Of a stretch of 60,000 bases of DNA, positions 1 to 10,959 are shown piece by piece. How positions within the stretch are numbered: position 1 is the stretch's first letter; every line of letters begins with the position of its first letter. The notes under the pieces are model-generated. The model did no database searches. It saw only the letters and a list, made by a program, of their open reading frames with translations, and was not told the DNA's origin. This stretch comes from Takakia lepidozioides. Taxonomy: Eukaryota; Streptophyta; Takakiopsida; Takakiales; Takakiaceae. The stretch covers positions 88,518,756-88,578,755 of the forward strand of contig CM060731.1 of NCBI GenBank assembly GCA_030704615.1. Reading direction: 5' to 3'. The position numbers and the translations under genes were made by a program.

Positions 1-375
1 TTTATTTTACAACCAATCGTTGATTAATCGTCCAACTATGAACTGACACACTAGATGGCACAATTTATTTACAATCAAATCCCATGACATGTATGTTGAT
101 TTGTTCTTTGATTACTCATGTATGAGTAATGAGTACAAGTATTTGTGGCGACAATTGACTCTAAAACCAATAAATTGATTAAGACACCCATAACAAAATA
201 TTTAGTTACTTTATCACTTACTTTATATTGTATTATGAAGGCGCCGTCACAAAGTAACATGTCAATCGTACAACCATCTTCTGAGGATCCACGTGTAACC
301 CATGTAGTCCAAAAAGCACTAACGCCAGAGTGTATAAAAAAGGTTCACATTTCAGATTTGGCCAATTTGCCTTTT
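1..375. other. No recognisable gene
   Basis: AT-rich DNA with short open frames on both strands that overlap each other and show no domain or splice pattern. I see no coding or RNA signal. Confidence 0.5.
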
Positions 376-500
376 TAAGGCCTTAGCCTTCGCTACGCCC
401 TCGCCCCCCTTTCCCCCCGCTCTCCTTGGCGGGGGCAGGTTTGAACCCACAACCTAGTGGAAAATACACCACAACCTTACCAACAAGCCATGCTCTATTC
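376..500 (-). mobile_element. tRNA-derived SINE, minus strand
   Basis: On the minus strand a pol III B-box-like sequence GGTTCAAACC (438-447) lies about 40 bp downstream of an A-box-like stretch (GGCTTGTTGGTAAGG, near 478-492). This is the spacing of a tRNA-type internal promoter. The rest does not fold as a normal tRNA, so a tRNA-derived SINE head is the best reading. A GC-rich body follows towards 380. Limits are approximate and I could not identify a target duplication. Confidence 0.5.
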
Positions 501-781
501 AATGAAACAACCTCTACTTTTTTGTTAATAAACTGTTTCTATTCAGTTAAACTTGTTGCCATTACTACATGACTAACCCGATATCATTACTACACTAACG
601 TAGTCTAGTATACTTGCACATTATCCCTTGCCACTCCCCCAAACAAACACACACAAACTACACAAGCATTTAACACGTCTCTAGTCTCTACACCCTGGAG
701 ACTCCCGTTGCGAAGAGGAGACGGAGGCGCCGCATCTCGGCCTTATACTATACCACCCCGAGGCAATGAGTTGTTGCGGCG

Positions 782-859
782 ATGGGGAGGAAGAAGGACA
801 CTCGAGGGGGAGGCGTTGCTGGTGGTGGTGGTGGTAGAGGCAAGCTGCGGACGAAGAAG
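782..859 (+). CDS. Exon 1 of copy A
   Basis: The ATG at 782 opens a 26-codon exon rich in Gly, Lys and Arg, with a five-glycine run. It ends AAG/GTAAGT, a strong plant donor site, and joins in phase 0 to the acceptor at 2279-2280. Intron 1 (860-2280) contains the palindrome array described separately. This start was chosen because it is the first ATG in frame with a good donor. The exon is supported by splice logic, not by homology to copy B, whose N terminus differs. Confidence 0.45.
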
Positions 860-904
860 GTAAGTTGTAGTTTTGTTTTTTTTCATGACCTGCACTTAGG
901 CATA

Positions 905-2060
905 TGCGCCATCGCATAAGCCCCACCAAGCTACTCCTAATCTAGCACCTCCGCCGGCGCAGATGCCTAAGTCACTTCAACTCTCACAAGTTTGCGAATC
1001 TCCACACATACACACAACCGTCTCCGCCGGCGGAGACAGCTCATTCCCCTTGGTTTTTTCTGATGCTTGGAAGGGCTGGGCTGCCACCTCCGCTGGCGCA
1101 TACCGTTGGAGCTGGGATGCTCACATGTTTCAAGAAGTGCTCTTCTACTCCCATCCTGTTTATTTTTTTGCATGCTCATACGTTGCTGATGCTCCGAGCG
1201 GGTTGGGCTGGCGTATCCGTCGGCGCACATCTGTGCAGCAGGGCTGCTCAAATGTTTCAGGAAGTTCTCCCCTTTTCCATCTCCTTTGTTTTTCCGCATG
1301 CTCAAAAGTTGCTGATGCTCCGAGTGGGCTGCGCTGGCATATCCGCCGGCGCATATCCATTGAGTACATTCTTTTTTGCTCAGCTCATAGGTTTCAGGAA
1401 CCTCCTGCAAGCGTCTCCGCCAGCGGAGACACTTGGAGCTTGGTTTTTTTTGCATATTCCCTGTGTTACGGAAGCTCCAAGCGCCAAGGCTGCCACCTCT
1501 ATCAACGCAGACCCGTGCAGCAGGGCTGCTCACATATTTTAGGAAGTTCTCCCCCCCTTCCATCTCTTTTGTTTCTCCGCATTCTCATAAGTTGTTGATG
1601 CTCCGAGCGGGCTGGGCTGCCATATCCGCCGGCGCATACCCATTGAGCACAATCTTTTTTTGCTTAGCTCCTAGGTTTCAGGAACCTCATGCAAGCATCT
1701 CCGCCGGCGGAGATGCTTGGAGCTTGGTTTTTTGTTGTATATTCCTTGTGTTACGTAAGCTCCAAAGTGTCGAGGCTGCCACCTCCGTCGGCGCAGACGC
1801 TTGGGGAACCTTCCCTATTTTGGTTGATCACAGTATTCAAGTATCTCAAAGCTTCTACGTTGCCACCTCCACAACTCCACATGCTTCCATAGGCCTAGTT
1901 TGATCTTTCAAGGTGCTCCTGTATGTTTGGCTACAACCTCCCTTCCATGGTATGCGCCGGCGCATATGCTTGGAGCTCCTTGAGCAAAAATTTCTTCAAG
2001 GGCCTCAAATCTTGTCAAATTTTGAGTTGGTTGCACATATGTGTCATATGCGCCGGCGTA
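905..2060. repeat. GCCGGC-centred palindrome array in intron 1 of copy A
   Basis: At least nine GC-centred palindromes or near-palindromes, with centres near 955, 1028, 1094, 1221, 1347, 1421, 1630, 1705, 1789, 1958 and 2054. The best are GTCTCCGCCGGCGGAGAC (1020-1037), a 22-bp perfect palindrome centred at 1705, and ATGCGCCGGCGCAT (centre 1958). Two arm types, TCTCC...GGAGA and ATATGC/ATATCC...GCATA, alternate. A longer tandem period of about 283 bp is visible (1347 to 1630, 1421 to 1705, 1503 to 1789). Open frames through this tract are by-products of the repetition. Confidence 0.75.
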
Positions 2061-2280
2061 GGTGGTCGGAGGTCCTCTGTCGGGATGCTTAGGCCTGTAT
2101 TCTGCTCCAAGTTGTAAGCTTTGAAAGACAAGGATATTCATGGAATTAGTTGACTATCCAAATTCATTTGTTTTCTTCATGCAACCATGACACTGAACTG
2201 CTCTTTTTACATATTATACATTCACACATGTGCTCTTCTCATACACTGACATCTTGAACTGTTTTGGTCTATGGAATTAG

Positions 2281-2922
2281 GAAATTACTACTACAACTGA
2301 AGCTGTGGAGGCCGGGACGCTTGCAACCATTATTGACGACATTGATGCAAGGAATTGGGGGGCAGATGAGTATGAAGAGGATACAACATCTAGTGATCCT
2401 CTTTCTCTAGATGCCAAACAGGCAATTATTCTGGAAAAGAAACAAGATCTGAATGTAACTTTCAGGTCCCTCCTCATTGAGGATGGAGTTATGGACATTC
2501 CATTGTGTCGCATGATTTCTATGCAGGTTGTTAGGCCCACCCTTGCCAACGACATCCTAAAGCTTAGAGGAGACTTCTATTCTGGATACCATCTAGGAGC
2601 AGCCGTGTTCTATGTTTTTGTTGAGGGGATTGATGGATCTACTATAGATGTAGGTCCTGATATCATCTCTACATGGGATAGTCATTGGAAAACAGTCAAT
2701 GATGAATTTGAGAAGTATCTTGAGTCCAAGCCAAAGTTGCATCATCTTCGGGGGAAGATGTTTCATGTCTGGGATGGGAATCATAGGCTTCAAGCATGGT
2801 ATCCCTATATCAATGAAGTTCATGGGGCCAACTTGTCAAGACATGTCTGTGTGACAAGTTGGGTGCTCAATGCGGACATTGAAAATCGTGGTTCCCTCAG
2901 GTCCATCATGGATGGAGTGAAT
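2281..2922 (+). CDS. ParB/sulfiredoxin-like domain exon of copy A
   Basis: An open exon of 214 codons. After an acidic linker comes a stretch that reads as a ParB/Srx-fold nuclease-like domain: a segment with PLCRM and VVRPTLANDILKL, then a beta region (AAVFYVFVEG), then the signature VWDGNHRLQAW (about 2770-2805). The DG-x-HR box matches the Gx(x)R phosphate-binding box of ParB, sulfiredoxin and related CTP/ATP-binding domains. The paralogous minus-strand exon (20990-22001) keeps the same layout, including PLCRM and VWDGNHRMLAW. Conservation between diverged copies argues that the domain was once under selection. Whether it bound nucleotide or cut DNA cannot be judged here. Confidence 0.6.
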
Positions 2923-5012
2923 GTGCGAGTTTCCTTTCTATTCTTCATTTACTTTCATGTTCAATGTTGTCATGTTCTTGCTCAATGGATGTATACACAT
3001 CTTCTTTCTAATGATCACATTTTATATGTGCAGGGCAACAGAGAGGGCACATGTTACATCCAAATTTGTGCACTTGGTTTGCAAGGTCAATATGATTGGC
3101 CTTACACCTGTCTCTGAATGGAAGAATGTATTGAGGAAAGAGCAGTACGACGAATGCATCAAGAAAGCAGGAAAGACTTGGTATAACTTGACAGTCCATG
3201 CAATGACAGAGATTTTGTACAAGGTAGCATCATGTCTTAACCAAGTTTCATTCTTTGCATCCATAGACAAGATTCACCTCTGGTTCATGTTATGAACTGT
3301 TTTGGTTCTTTTGGCAGCATGATATTGTTGAGGCCCAACGCATGGCGGGGGAAGCTTACAAACTTGCTGAGGGGCCAAAGAGTCAAGAGGGCCTTGAAGA
3401 TACAATGAGACAGGCTGGATTGAAAGCAAGGGAGCAACACAAGAGTCAGCTTGTGAAGTTGCTTCCTATTGCTGATCCAACCCTTGGAGAGGGGTTTCTC
3501 CAAGAACTTAAACTGCATTGGTCACGTGTAAAGGCAGGATCAGAGGAAATGACCCAAGAGAAAATGGTGAACATTGCTACCGCCCGGGTGGATCCTGAAG
3601 AAAAGGTGGAATGGCTACATATATGGAATGGAGACCAAACACTTCACGACCGTAATTTTTTTTCCACCCGGGCCTATCAATGGGCCAACACTTGATCCTT
3701 GGCTGAATAGAAGGACTTTTTGGTGGCAGGTACATATACAATCACTATCTTCTCAATGCAATTAATTCATTTTGTTGATGACACATTAACATAGTTATTT
3801 AACTGACTGTATTTTCTGGTAGCTTCGCAAGGTTGCCTTGGCTCAGTTTGCCTTGTACACCACTCAGCTTGGCCAATTTCATGTTGCCTTGGAGGAAGGA
3901 GAGAGTGAGAGTCTGGGAGACTACATGGATACATGGAAGATGACTCATTTCAATGAGTTGTTTCATAGAGAGTTCTCATTGCCAAAGGGGCCATTCAGAG
4001 GCAATGATTGGGAACAACAAACAGGTGGGGAGAAGGTGGTGAGACGGATTTTATTCAGGTACCATCTTTCCATTGCATTGTACATGGATAGTGTATACAC
4101 CTTGTAAGTCAAAAATGTCTATGCTTCAAGTATTTTTCTAGTACCTTGGGATATACATGTTTCTTAATGTGCTTGTTCAATTGTTGAACAGGTTGCATAA
4201 ATATTTGTCTCCACAATAACTTTGAATGTGTTTGTATTTTAGGTACATGAGATTTGTGCTTGTACCGAGTGATCAACTTAAGGCTGAGCCCAAGTTTCTG
4301 ATGGCCTGGAAGTTTGGTGCTCAACAAGCTTCCATGTACACACCTGCAATTGAGGAAGATTGGGGTGTGGAACACCGGAAAGGGGGGGGTTGGTATTTGG
4401 ATATGCCCAAGGGTACTATCCCCTATGCAGAAATGGGACTTCATAAGGAATGTGTTCGCAGGCAGTCAGTGAGTGATGAAGGGGGTATCTCCACTGAAGT
4501 CCCTGTTCTTGATCTGGAGCATGTAGAACAGATTGCTACACAGGCCGCTGACGCTGTAGCCCAAGTGGTCCCTGCCGTTGTGGGTGTACCAAAACGCAAA
4601 TCACGAAAAAGAAAAGGTGCGGATGTCAATGCAGGTGTGGCCCCCAATGCAGGTGTGGCTTCTATTGCTGGTCCTATTGGTAGTTCTTCACATCCTTCAA
4701 ATCAGTTGGTTGTAGTGCCTGCACCTACTACTCGAGGAAACAAGCCAAAGGCAGGCGAACATCCTTACAGTGCAGTGTCATTTTCTGGTGGTGCACCTAG
4801 CATGTATCGCATGAAGATCATGCCTACTCATTTCATTGATATGGTGGAGGCCTCAAGTACATCTCCTGATGCGACCTTGAAAGAGCTCATGGAGTTCTTA
4901 AAAAATGTGAGTTTCCCCCAACAAACAAACTTGAATGTAAGGAATTCTTCGATGTTTTTATATCCTCATCATCCGGCTATTGACTCCTACATTTTCTGTA
5001 TGTTGTTTGCAG

Positions 5013-5605
5013 TTGCCAGGAACTTGGTTTAGTGTTGTGGATGGAAAAAACGTGCCTGTGGCTGTGGACATGATCATCGTGGACTGCCCAACATGAATGC
5101 CTGTACAGGGCTGTTTGGATGGTGTACAGGTTCCTCCCTGGAATGCTTTTGATAAACGGTATTGGGAGTATGCATTCTCCATTGCTAATGACCTGTTGGA
5201 TGACAATGGATGCTTGGTGTTCTTGCAGGGCTCCGATGATTCCTTTGCATTGGAGCTCTTTTCTTACTCCAGGGGCAGCTCTATTTCCGTATTATCAAGG
5301 AAATATACTTGCATCAATACCACCCCTCTACACACTCAGACAGGAAAGGTAAAAATCATCCCTCTTTAATATCTCATTGTTTGATGTTTCATCTTCCTAC
5401 TCTCATATATATTATTAAACCATCCGGGTGCATTGTTTTTGTGGAAATGGCACGTCTAATAGACCATGTTCTTCCACGCCCATGTCCTCACCAAGCAAGG
5501 AGGACTATTCAAACTGCGTGAGTCTGGCAAAGTTGTGGACCCCCTTGCAGACCCTGTTGAGTTGGATGCCATCTACAACCACATTCCAGATGTTGCACTA
5601 CCCAT
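5013..5605 (+). CDS. Methyltransferase-like domain of copy A, first part
   Basis: Two exons (5013-5348, about 5462-5605). The first reads AVDMIIVDCP, which matches motif IV of DNA methyltransferases (DLIxTDPPY) but with DCP instead of DPP. It is followed by a helix and the LLDDNGCLVFL box, equivalent to the LLKPGGxLVxF strand of the fold. The second exon carries HAHVLTKQGGLFKLRE, resembling the lysine strand before the target-recognition part. Motif I lies further on (10620-10741), so the order IV-then-I is that of beta-class N4/N6 amino-methyltransferases. An in-frame TGA at 5094-5096 breaks the frame. The catalytic tetrad is not canonical, so activity is doubtful even in an intact relative. 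Confidence 0.55.
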
Positions 5606-6055
5606 CACTACAACAGATTTTATGACTCCCATGGGTGCGCAGTCATGACAGATTTGTGGCAGAAATGCCATTTGCAGTCGTAAAATGCTTTTGAAGTCAT
5701 AATGCAGGTCTGGAGAAGGCGTATATGCGACTGCATGGCTTCGGACTCTGCGCAACACAGGTCAAACATGTTTGACCATGAATATTGGCATGGCAGATAT
5801 GACTACCAGTCACGGTCATGGCTACACTAGAATGACGTGTGCATATTGCAAGACAGACATATGACTTCATGACTCTCACTCTAATGCATTATGCCAGATC
5901 ATCACATGGATGAATCACTACATGACTACACGTGTCGACACATGCTTTTCTGGTTATATATATAATATATGAGTATTTATATCTTAAAAAAACGGAGACT
6001 CTTACCACTAGAATGAATTAAAAAACCCAAAAAAAACAAAGATTTAAAAAAAAAT

Positions 6056-6256
6056 CACATCGGCTGGTAAGTGCACAGTGTGTCGCCCTTGTGGTTTGGG
6101 GTTCAAACCCGCTGCCCTTATCCCGTGTGTGGGATTGTTCGAGACGGTATGTCTTGACGTTGATCGTCCTGTAGGTCTTATGGCCCATAAATGAAGGCGG
6201 GTGAATTTTCCCCCTCCTCAAGGGCTTGTGGTTTCCTTTAAGAAAAAAAAAAAAAA
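6056..6256 (+). mobile_element. tRNA-derived SINE with poly(A) tail
   Basis: The B box GGTTCAAACCC (6100-6110) lies about 40 bp after an A-box-like GGCTGGTAAGTGC (6062-6074). A 140-bp tRNA-unrelated body ends in TTTAAG followed by a long A run to about 6256. This is the structure of a SINE nested in the CACTA element. It differs in body sequence from the SINE at 376-500. Confidence 0.65.
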
Positions 6257-6519
6257 TCAAAAAAAAAAATCAAAAAGGGGCTTTTAGGGTTTACAAAAAG
6301 GTTAAAAAACTTAAAAAGTTGCCCATCACAGTAGCGTGAACAGACTTAGAGCGAGCGGGAGGGAGAGAGAGAGAGGGTTGGGACTTAGATCGAGCGAGCG
6401 GGAGAGGGCAAACATGCATGGGAGGCCCGCAGTTGGATCAACCTTCGCATCTGGAGCAAGCAACCCTAGAAACGCTAGGGTATGTGTGCGAGGAGGTTTC
6501 GGCTGGGAGCCCGCCGTTC

Positions 6520-9470
6520 TTGGGAGAGTCAGCTTCGTCTTAGCAGGCCGTGTTTCAATCTCTACCCGCTCGGCCCTGATTTTACAGCACGGAGCAGAGC
6601 TGACATGAGTTTCTAAAAGATCCTTCACGATGGTGGGACAACCGCAATTGCAAGGTGTGGCTTTTTCTTAATGTACGATGTGAAGAAGTTTGTCCATCCT
6701 GCAAATGTGGGTTGGCTCTCCTGTTAGTACCATGATTTGGTATTCTTCCTGATGTTTACAAGGTTCTTGGGAGAGTTAGCTTGGTCTTAGTAGGCCGTGT
6801 TTCAATCTCTGCCCACTCAGCTGCACCGTGGTGGTTCTCACTGACCAATCCGACATTACCTAACTACAGACACAAGCAGCACACACTAGAGGTCATCTTG
6901 GGTTCATGTTCAGTCAAATCCTCCATGGGTCATGACACAAGGTCAAGGACAATGTGGCGAGGGCACCTTCTTCTTCGACCTATTTCAGCCTATTTTGCCC
7001 TCTCATCAGACTCGGCCCTGAATTTGAATCATGGAGCAGAGCTGGCATGAGTTTTTTTAAGATCCTTCACGAGGGTGCGACCGCAATCGCAAGGTGTGGT
7101 TTTTTTTAATGTACGATGTGCAGAATTCTGTCCATCCTGCAAATGTGGGTTGTTGGCTCCTGTTAGTACCATGATTTGATATTCTTCCTGATGTTTACAA
7201 GGTTCTTGGGAGAGTCAGCTTGGTCTTAGCAGACCGTGTTTCAAAGTCTGCCTGCTCAGCTGCACCGTGGTGCAGGTTCTCATTGACCAATCCAACATTA
7301 CCTGACTACAGACACAAGCATCACACACAAGGTCAAATCCTCCATGGGTCATGACACAAGGTCAAGGACAATGTGGTGAGGGCACCTTCTTCTTCGACCT
7401 ATTTCAGCATGTTTTGCCCTCTCATCAGACGCCCTGAGATGCATATTGAATTTTGTAAGTTAGCTCATTGCTCGTTGATAAGTAGGGTTGGGGGTGTTTG
7501 CTGGAACAATTCTAGGCTGTCATTGTCAGCTGCTAGCAAGAAGGCAAGGATGTATGCATAGATAGCTGAAGGATTTTGTGCAGAGGCATAGATAGCTGAA
7601 GGAGCAGGGATAGAGTGTGGGCCCAAATTCGTCCAAGAGGGCCGGATTTCAAGCTCCATTATTTCAGTGTCATCCATTCAGCCAGGGATTTCCTGGTGAC
7701 ATTGCCAAGGCTTTACTCGCAATACGATGCTTGTAAAGCTTCCTTAGCTTGAATGCTGATTATGCTTGAATTATTAGGTTTGTAAAGCCAGTTTTGAAAT
7801 TTTCATGGTAATCAGCTCTCTTGAAAATTTGTAGGTTGCAAGCCATTTACAGCGGGCCGTGGGTGGACTGGAAGACAGCCATTGAAAGTCCAGGTGCAAG
7901 TTAATACCAGTGGAGAGCAGAATAAGCTTCATATGCCCTTTTGGTGCTAGTTATCTTCATGTATGGTACTGTTGAACACCAACAATCTTTTGGTGAGATT
8001 CTGTCTTGGTGCACATGTCTGATAAAGAAAGACGGTAATGTTTGTTCTGAAACCTGAAGGCGTGAAATGATTCAACACAACAAGAGCATTACGCGTGTCA
8101 CAGTACAAGCTGTAAGAAAGCAAGAGATACATAGTTATACAGTCAAACAGACAACTATCAGTTTCTGTGGAATCTCTTGCCAATGGCAGGATGGGTTGGG
8201 AATAGCCAAGTCAGGAGGTGAATGCCTGTCAAATTACCACATGTCCTTTTGAACACTGCCCCTGCCCTGGTGGACATGTACACCAATTGTGGGTGCATTG
8301 AGGATGCAATGGGAGTGTTCAACACTGTGGCTGAACGAGATGTGGTGTCGTGGAGTGCGATGCTTGCTGGGTATGCACAATTGGGGTGCGGGATGGAGGC
8401 TCCAACCTTTGAGAAAATGATGGGGGAAGGGGTGAAGGCCGCCGACATAACGTTTGTGTGCGTTTGCAGTGCGTTTGCAGCCCTGGAAAAGGGCAAAGAG
8501 ATCCCTGGTGACATCATCAAATCTGCAATTGTACCAGATGTCATCCTGAACATGGCTCTGGTGGCCATGTATGCTAAATGTGGGAGCATTGAGGATGCCA
8601 AGGGAGTGTTCAACACTATGGCTGAACTAGATGTGGTGTCGTGGAATGCGATGCTTGAAGGGTGTGCAGAGCAGGAGCGCGGGATGGGGCTTTGGACACC
8701 TGAAAGCAAATGATGGAGAAAAGAATGAAGGTACCTTCTTCAACATATTTCACCCTGATTTCCCTGCTAGTGTTTGCTTTGACAATTCTAGGCTGTCATT
8801 GTCAGCTGCTAGCAGCAAGGCGAGGATGTATGCATGATTTGTGCAGAGGCATGGATAGCTGAAGGAGCAGGGATTTCGTGTGGGTCCAGATTCATCCAAG
8901 AAGGCCAGATTTCAAGCACAAGATTACCTGTGATTCCCTGTGGATCAATAGCTACAAGAAACCTGCATGGGTAGATGGTCAACTGGGAGCAGCGGCACAA
9001 GTGATAAAATCAGGCTGAAGGCATCTTCTTCAACACATTTCACCCTGTTTTTCCCTCTTATCAGAATCGGCCCTAAATTTACATGTTCAATTCTGCAAGT
9101 TAGCTGGTTGAGTGAATCTAGTTTGGAGTGACTTTGACATGATACTGCCAATGTGACAACAAGAAAGTGTCAAAAAATAGGTAACAAAGATGAGGAGAAG
9201 CTGTGGAATGAATACTTATCTGAGCCCAGTCACTGATGGGTCAACCGGGGCAGAAAGGTGAATGCCTGCTACATTTCAGAGAGTAGCAGACGCAATTCAG
9301 CATAGGAACTAGTGTGCTACGCTGAGTTGGGTGTTTCCTAGAACAAATGTAGGCTGTCATTGTCAGCTGCTAGCAGCAAGGCAAGGATGAATGCTTGATT
9401 TGTGCAGAGGCATGGATAGCTGAAGGAATAGAGATAGAGTGTGGGTGACGCAGGGTGCTGGGCAATGGGC
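6520..9470 (+). repeat. Interspersed direct repeats inside the CACTA element
   Basis: Two repeat groups alternate. One begins TTCTTGGGAGAGT and includes TCTTAGCAGGCCGTG, and appears near 6517, 6760 and 7200, with partner segments around CATGAGTTT and AAGGTGTGG near 6600 and 7050. The other includes TCTAGGCTGTCATTGTCAGC and GATAGCTGAAGGA, and appears near 7510, 8785 and 9345. The same material recurs inverted at 35673-37520. The repeats flank the PPR piece on both sides, suggesting internal duplications of one captured locus. Confidence 0.7.
8222..8713 (+). pseudogene. PLS-class PPR protein fragment captured by the CACTA element
   Basis: The frame shows pentatricopeptide signatures: ALVDMYTNCGCIEDA, VFNTVAERDVVSWSAML, GVKAADITFVCV, then a second round AMYAKCGSIEDA and VFNTMAELDVVSWNAML. 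These are the L/S/P motifs of land-plant PLS-type PPR proteins, which normally run 10 to 20 repeats and act in organelle RNA processing. Only about 160 residues remain. There is no targeting peptide, the cap is missing, and the frame ends in degenerate sequence. It lies wholly inside the CACTA element, so transduplication of a host gene fragment is the likely origin. A related piece sits on the minus strand at 36956-37330. Confidence 0.85.
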
Positions 9471-10149
9471 AAGATGTCTTTGTATAAACGTGAGTGACCT
9501 TCCTATCATCCTGGGTTTCATTTTTAGTGCATGTTTCTTTGTGAAGTATCTGACGACTTCGCCAATACACACCAACCTTTTTGCTTTGGTTTGTTTAGGA
9601 CATGGGATAGAAGTTACCATAAACAACACTGGCATTGGTTTTTCATATATGGTATTAGATAATTCTCTTAATTGTTTCCGCCTTGGCAGGTTGCTCAGTG
9701 ACCTTCCCTGGACGCTTTAGAGTATAGCGAGTGAGTGTCTCACAATGCAATATTGGTTGGTGCATCTTATGCAAGAACTTGGAAAACAAACAAATGTCCT
9801 TGCTGTAGTAATTCTTAAAGCCATGCAAGCCGTTTTTGATGGGTTGCAGATTGATGGAATACATGAGTAGTTAGAAGATTTTGGGTGAACACTTTTCAAA
9901 GTGTTATAGTTAGACAAAATAATTCACATGAGAACATGCGACTATTTAATGTATTTTTAGATCGCAACAAAAATGATAATGATAAATAGATTGGTAAATA
10001 GAGATGGTAGGCAATCTCTTGGTTTTGCTCAGCTTGTTGCAGTTATGTCTTGCTGCCTTGTTCTCTTTGTATTATATATTATATTTCATTGTTGTAATAG
10101 ACATGTACATGACTGCTATCATAGTCATAATAATGACTACATCTATTTT

Positions 10150-10480
10150 CACTCTCCAATAGTACTACACCACGTGGCAGAAATACAAATATGAAAAAAA
10201 ATAGCAATACACCCCAAAAAAACACCCATCATGACACATGTCAATCTGCTGATGGACCACGTGTAAAAATTGCAACGCGCCACGTGTTGCAACCGGATTA
10301 GCACACCCATAGTCATAGTTCGCAGTCATGGAGAGCTAAACACTCTACCACGTGTCATTTCCTGCATCGAGCACGTGCCACTCTTGCACAGCCGCTGACA
10401 TGGACTACACTGTCCGTTCAGTCATTCAGTAAAGCCAGCGTGTATGACTACCCCCACAGCTGCTCTGGCGCCACGTGACA
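10150..10480. repeat. CACGTG (G-box) cluster in the 3' subterminal region of the CACTA element
   Basis: Six CACGTG hexamers at 10171, 10258, 10281, 10349, 10372 and 10472, most as CCACGTGKC-like words. Subterminal repeats of CACTA elements are normally transposase-binding sites. The same hexamer is also the core bound by plant bZIP and bHLH factors. Confidence 0.75.
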
Positions 10481-10619
10481 GCCAGCCTGGAGAGTCATAT
10501 CTGCCATGTCACAACTGACTAGGTCTTTACGTCTGCAGAGTCAGGAAGTCGTAAATGGCTTCCATGACTGCATTTGCAGTCATAACACAGAGACGTAAAA
10601 GCCGCAATTTGTTGTAGTG

Positions 10620-10741
10620 CATGCAAACTCCTCAACAAGCCTAGAGGGGTGCGCGAGACCGTAGTCCCGCCTTCATGCAAGTGTTGTTGGAGACATGCTC
10701 ACCTCCTGGCTCCCGCATTTTGGATCTCACAGCTGGCACAG
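10620..10741 (+). CDS. Methyltransferase motif I exon of copy A, after the CACTA insertion
   Basis: The exon resumes after the CAT duplication. It reads RSPAFMQVLLETCSPPGSRI and then LDLTAGTG, and splices (10742/10844) to GSTYLLT. LDLTAGTGST is a canonical beta-class motif I (compare LDPFAGSGTT in bacterial N6A/N4C methyltransferases), preceded by the expected helix. Copy B has VLDVTANTG and GSDS here. Upstream, between 10625 and 10668, the frame in phase with 5605 meets a TAG aligned to a Trp of copy B. A +1 frame there gives LLNKPRGVRET, a better match to LLGKPWRYGRT of copy B, so two compensating indels are likely. A TAA follows at 10865-10867. Confidence 0.55.
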
Positions 10742-10959
10742 GTTTGCAGTGGTCTCCATTTTGTAATTAAAATCTTCTGAGCTGATTCATGATCATTAAC
10801 TGTTATCCGATATAATATCATCATTGCATGTTTTTTTCCTGCAGGTTCTACATATCTTCTCACATAATGTTCTGCTCCCCTCAGCCGGATTGTGCCCGAT
10901 CGCAATAAAAATTTGGGCTCGTTTTGACCTTACAACTTGCTGCAGGAGGTCTTTTGGTT

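Larger units (their letters stand above)
5606..10619. mobile_element. CACTA (En/Spm, CMC) transposon, non-autonomous, 5014 bp
   Basis: Termini are CACTACAACAG at 5606 and TTGTTGTAGTG ending at 10619, a perfect CACTACAACA inverted repeat. They are flanked by the 3-bp duplication CAT (5603-5605 and 10620-10622), as expected for CACTA elements. Subterminal DNA at both ends repeats GCAGTCAT/ATGACTGC-type words, and the 3' side carries six CACGTG hexamers. I see no transposase. The interior holds a SINE, several direct repeats and a captured PPR gene piece. Removing the element rejoins the exon of copy A across CCCATGCAAACT. Confidence 0.92.

Noticed and set aside
963-1903. Long overlapping open frames on both strands (for example 963-1598 plus and 967-1563 minus)
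   Set aside because: They arise from the palindrome repeats of intron 1 of copy A; both strands are open because the repeat is symmetric and poor in stops. No domain is seen.
5140-5165. VPPW downstream of motif IV in copy A taken as the catalytic DPPW/SPPW tetrad
   Set aside because: Copy B has VPWW here, and the spacing to the preceding strand fits DCP/DIP as motif IV better. I leave it as a weak alternative.
2281-5605. Bacterial contamination or a bacterial plasmid partition locus, because of the ParB-like domain
   Set aside because: Spliceosomal introns with GT-AG sites, conserved between two copies, plus surrounding plant transposons argue for nuclear eukaryotic DNA. No ParA is present.
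6100-6110. Functional tRNA gene
   Set aside because: Only A and B box-like parts are present; there is no acceptor stem, and a poly(A) tail follows, as in a SINE.
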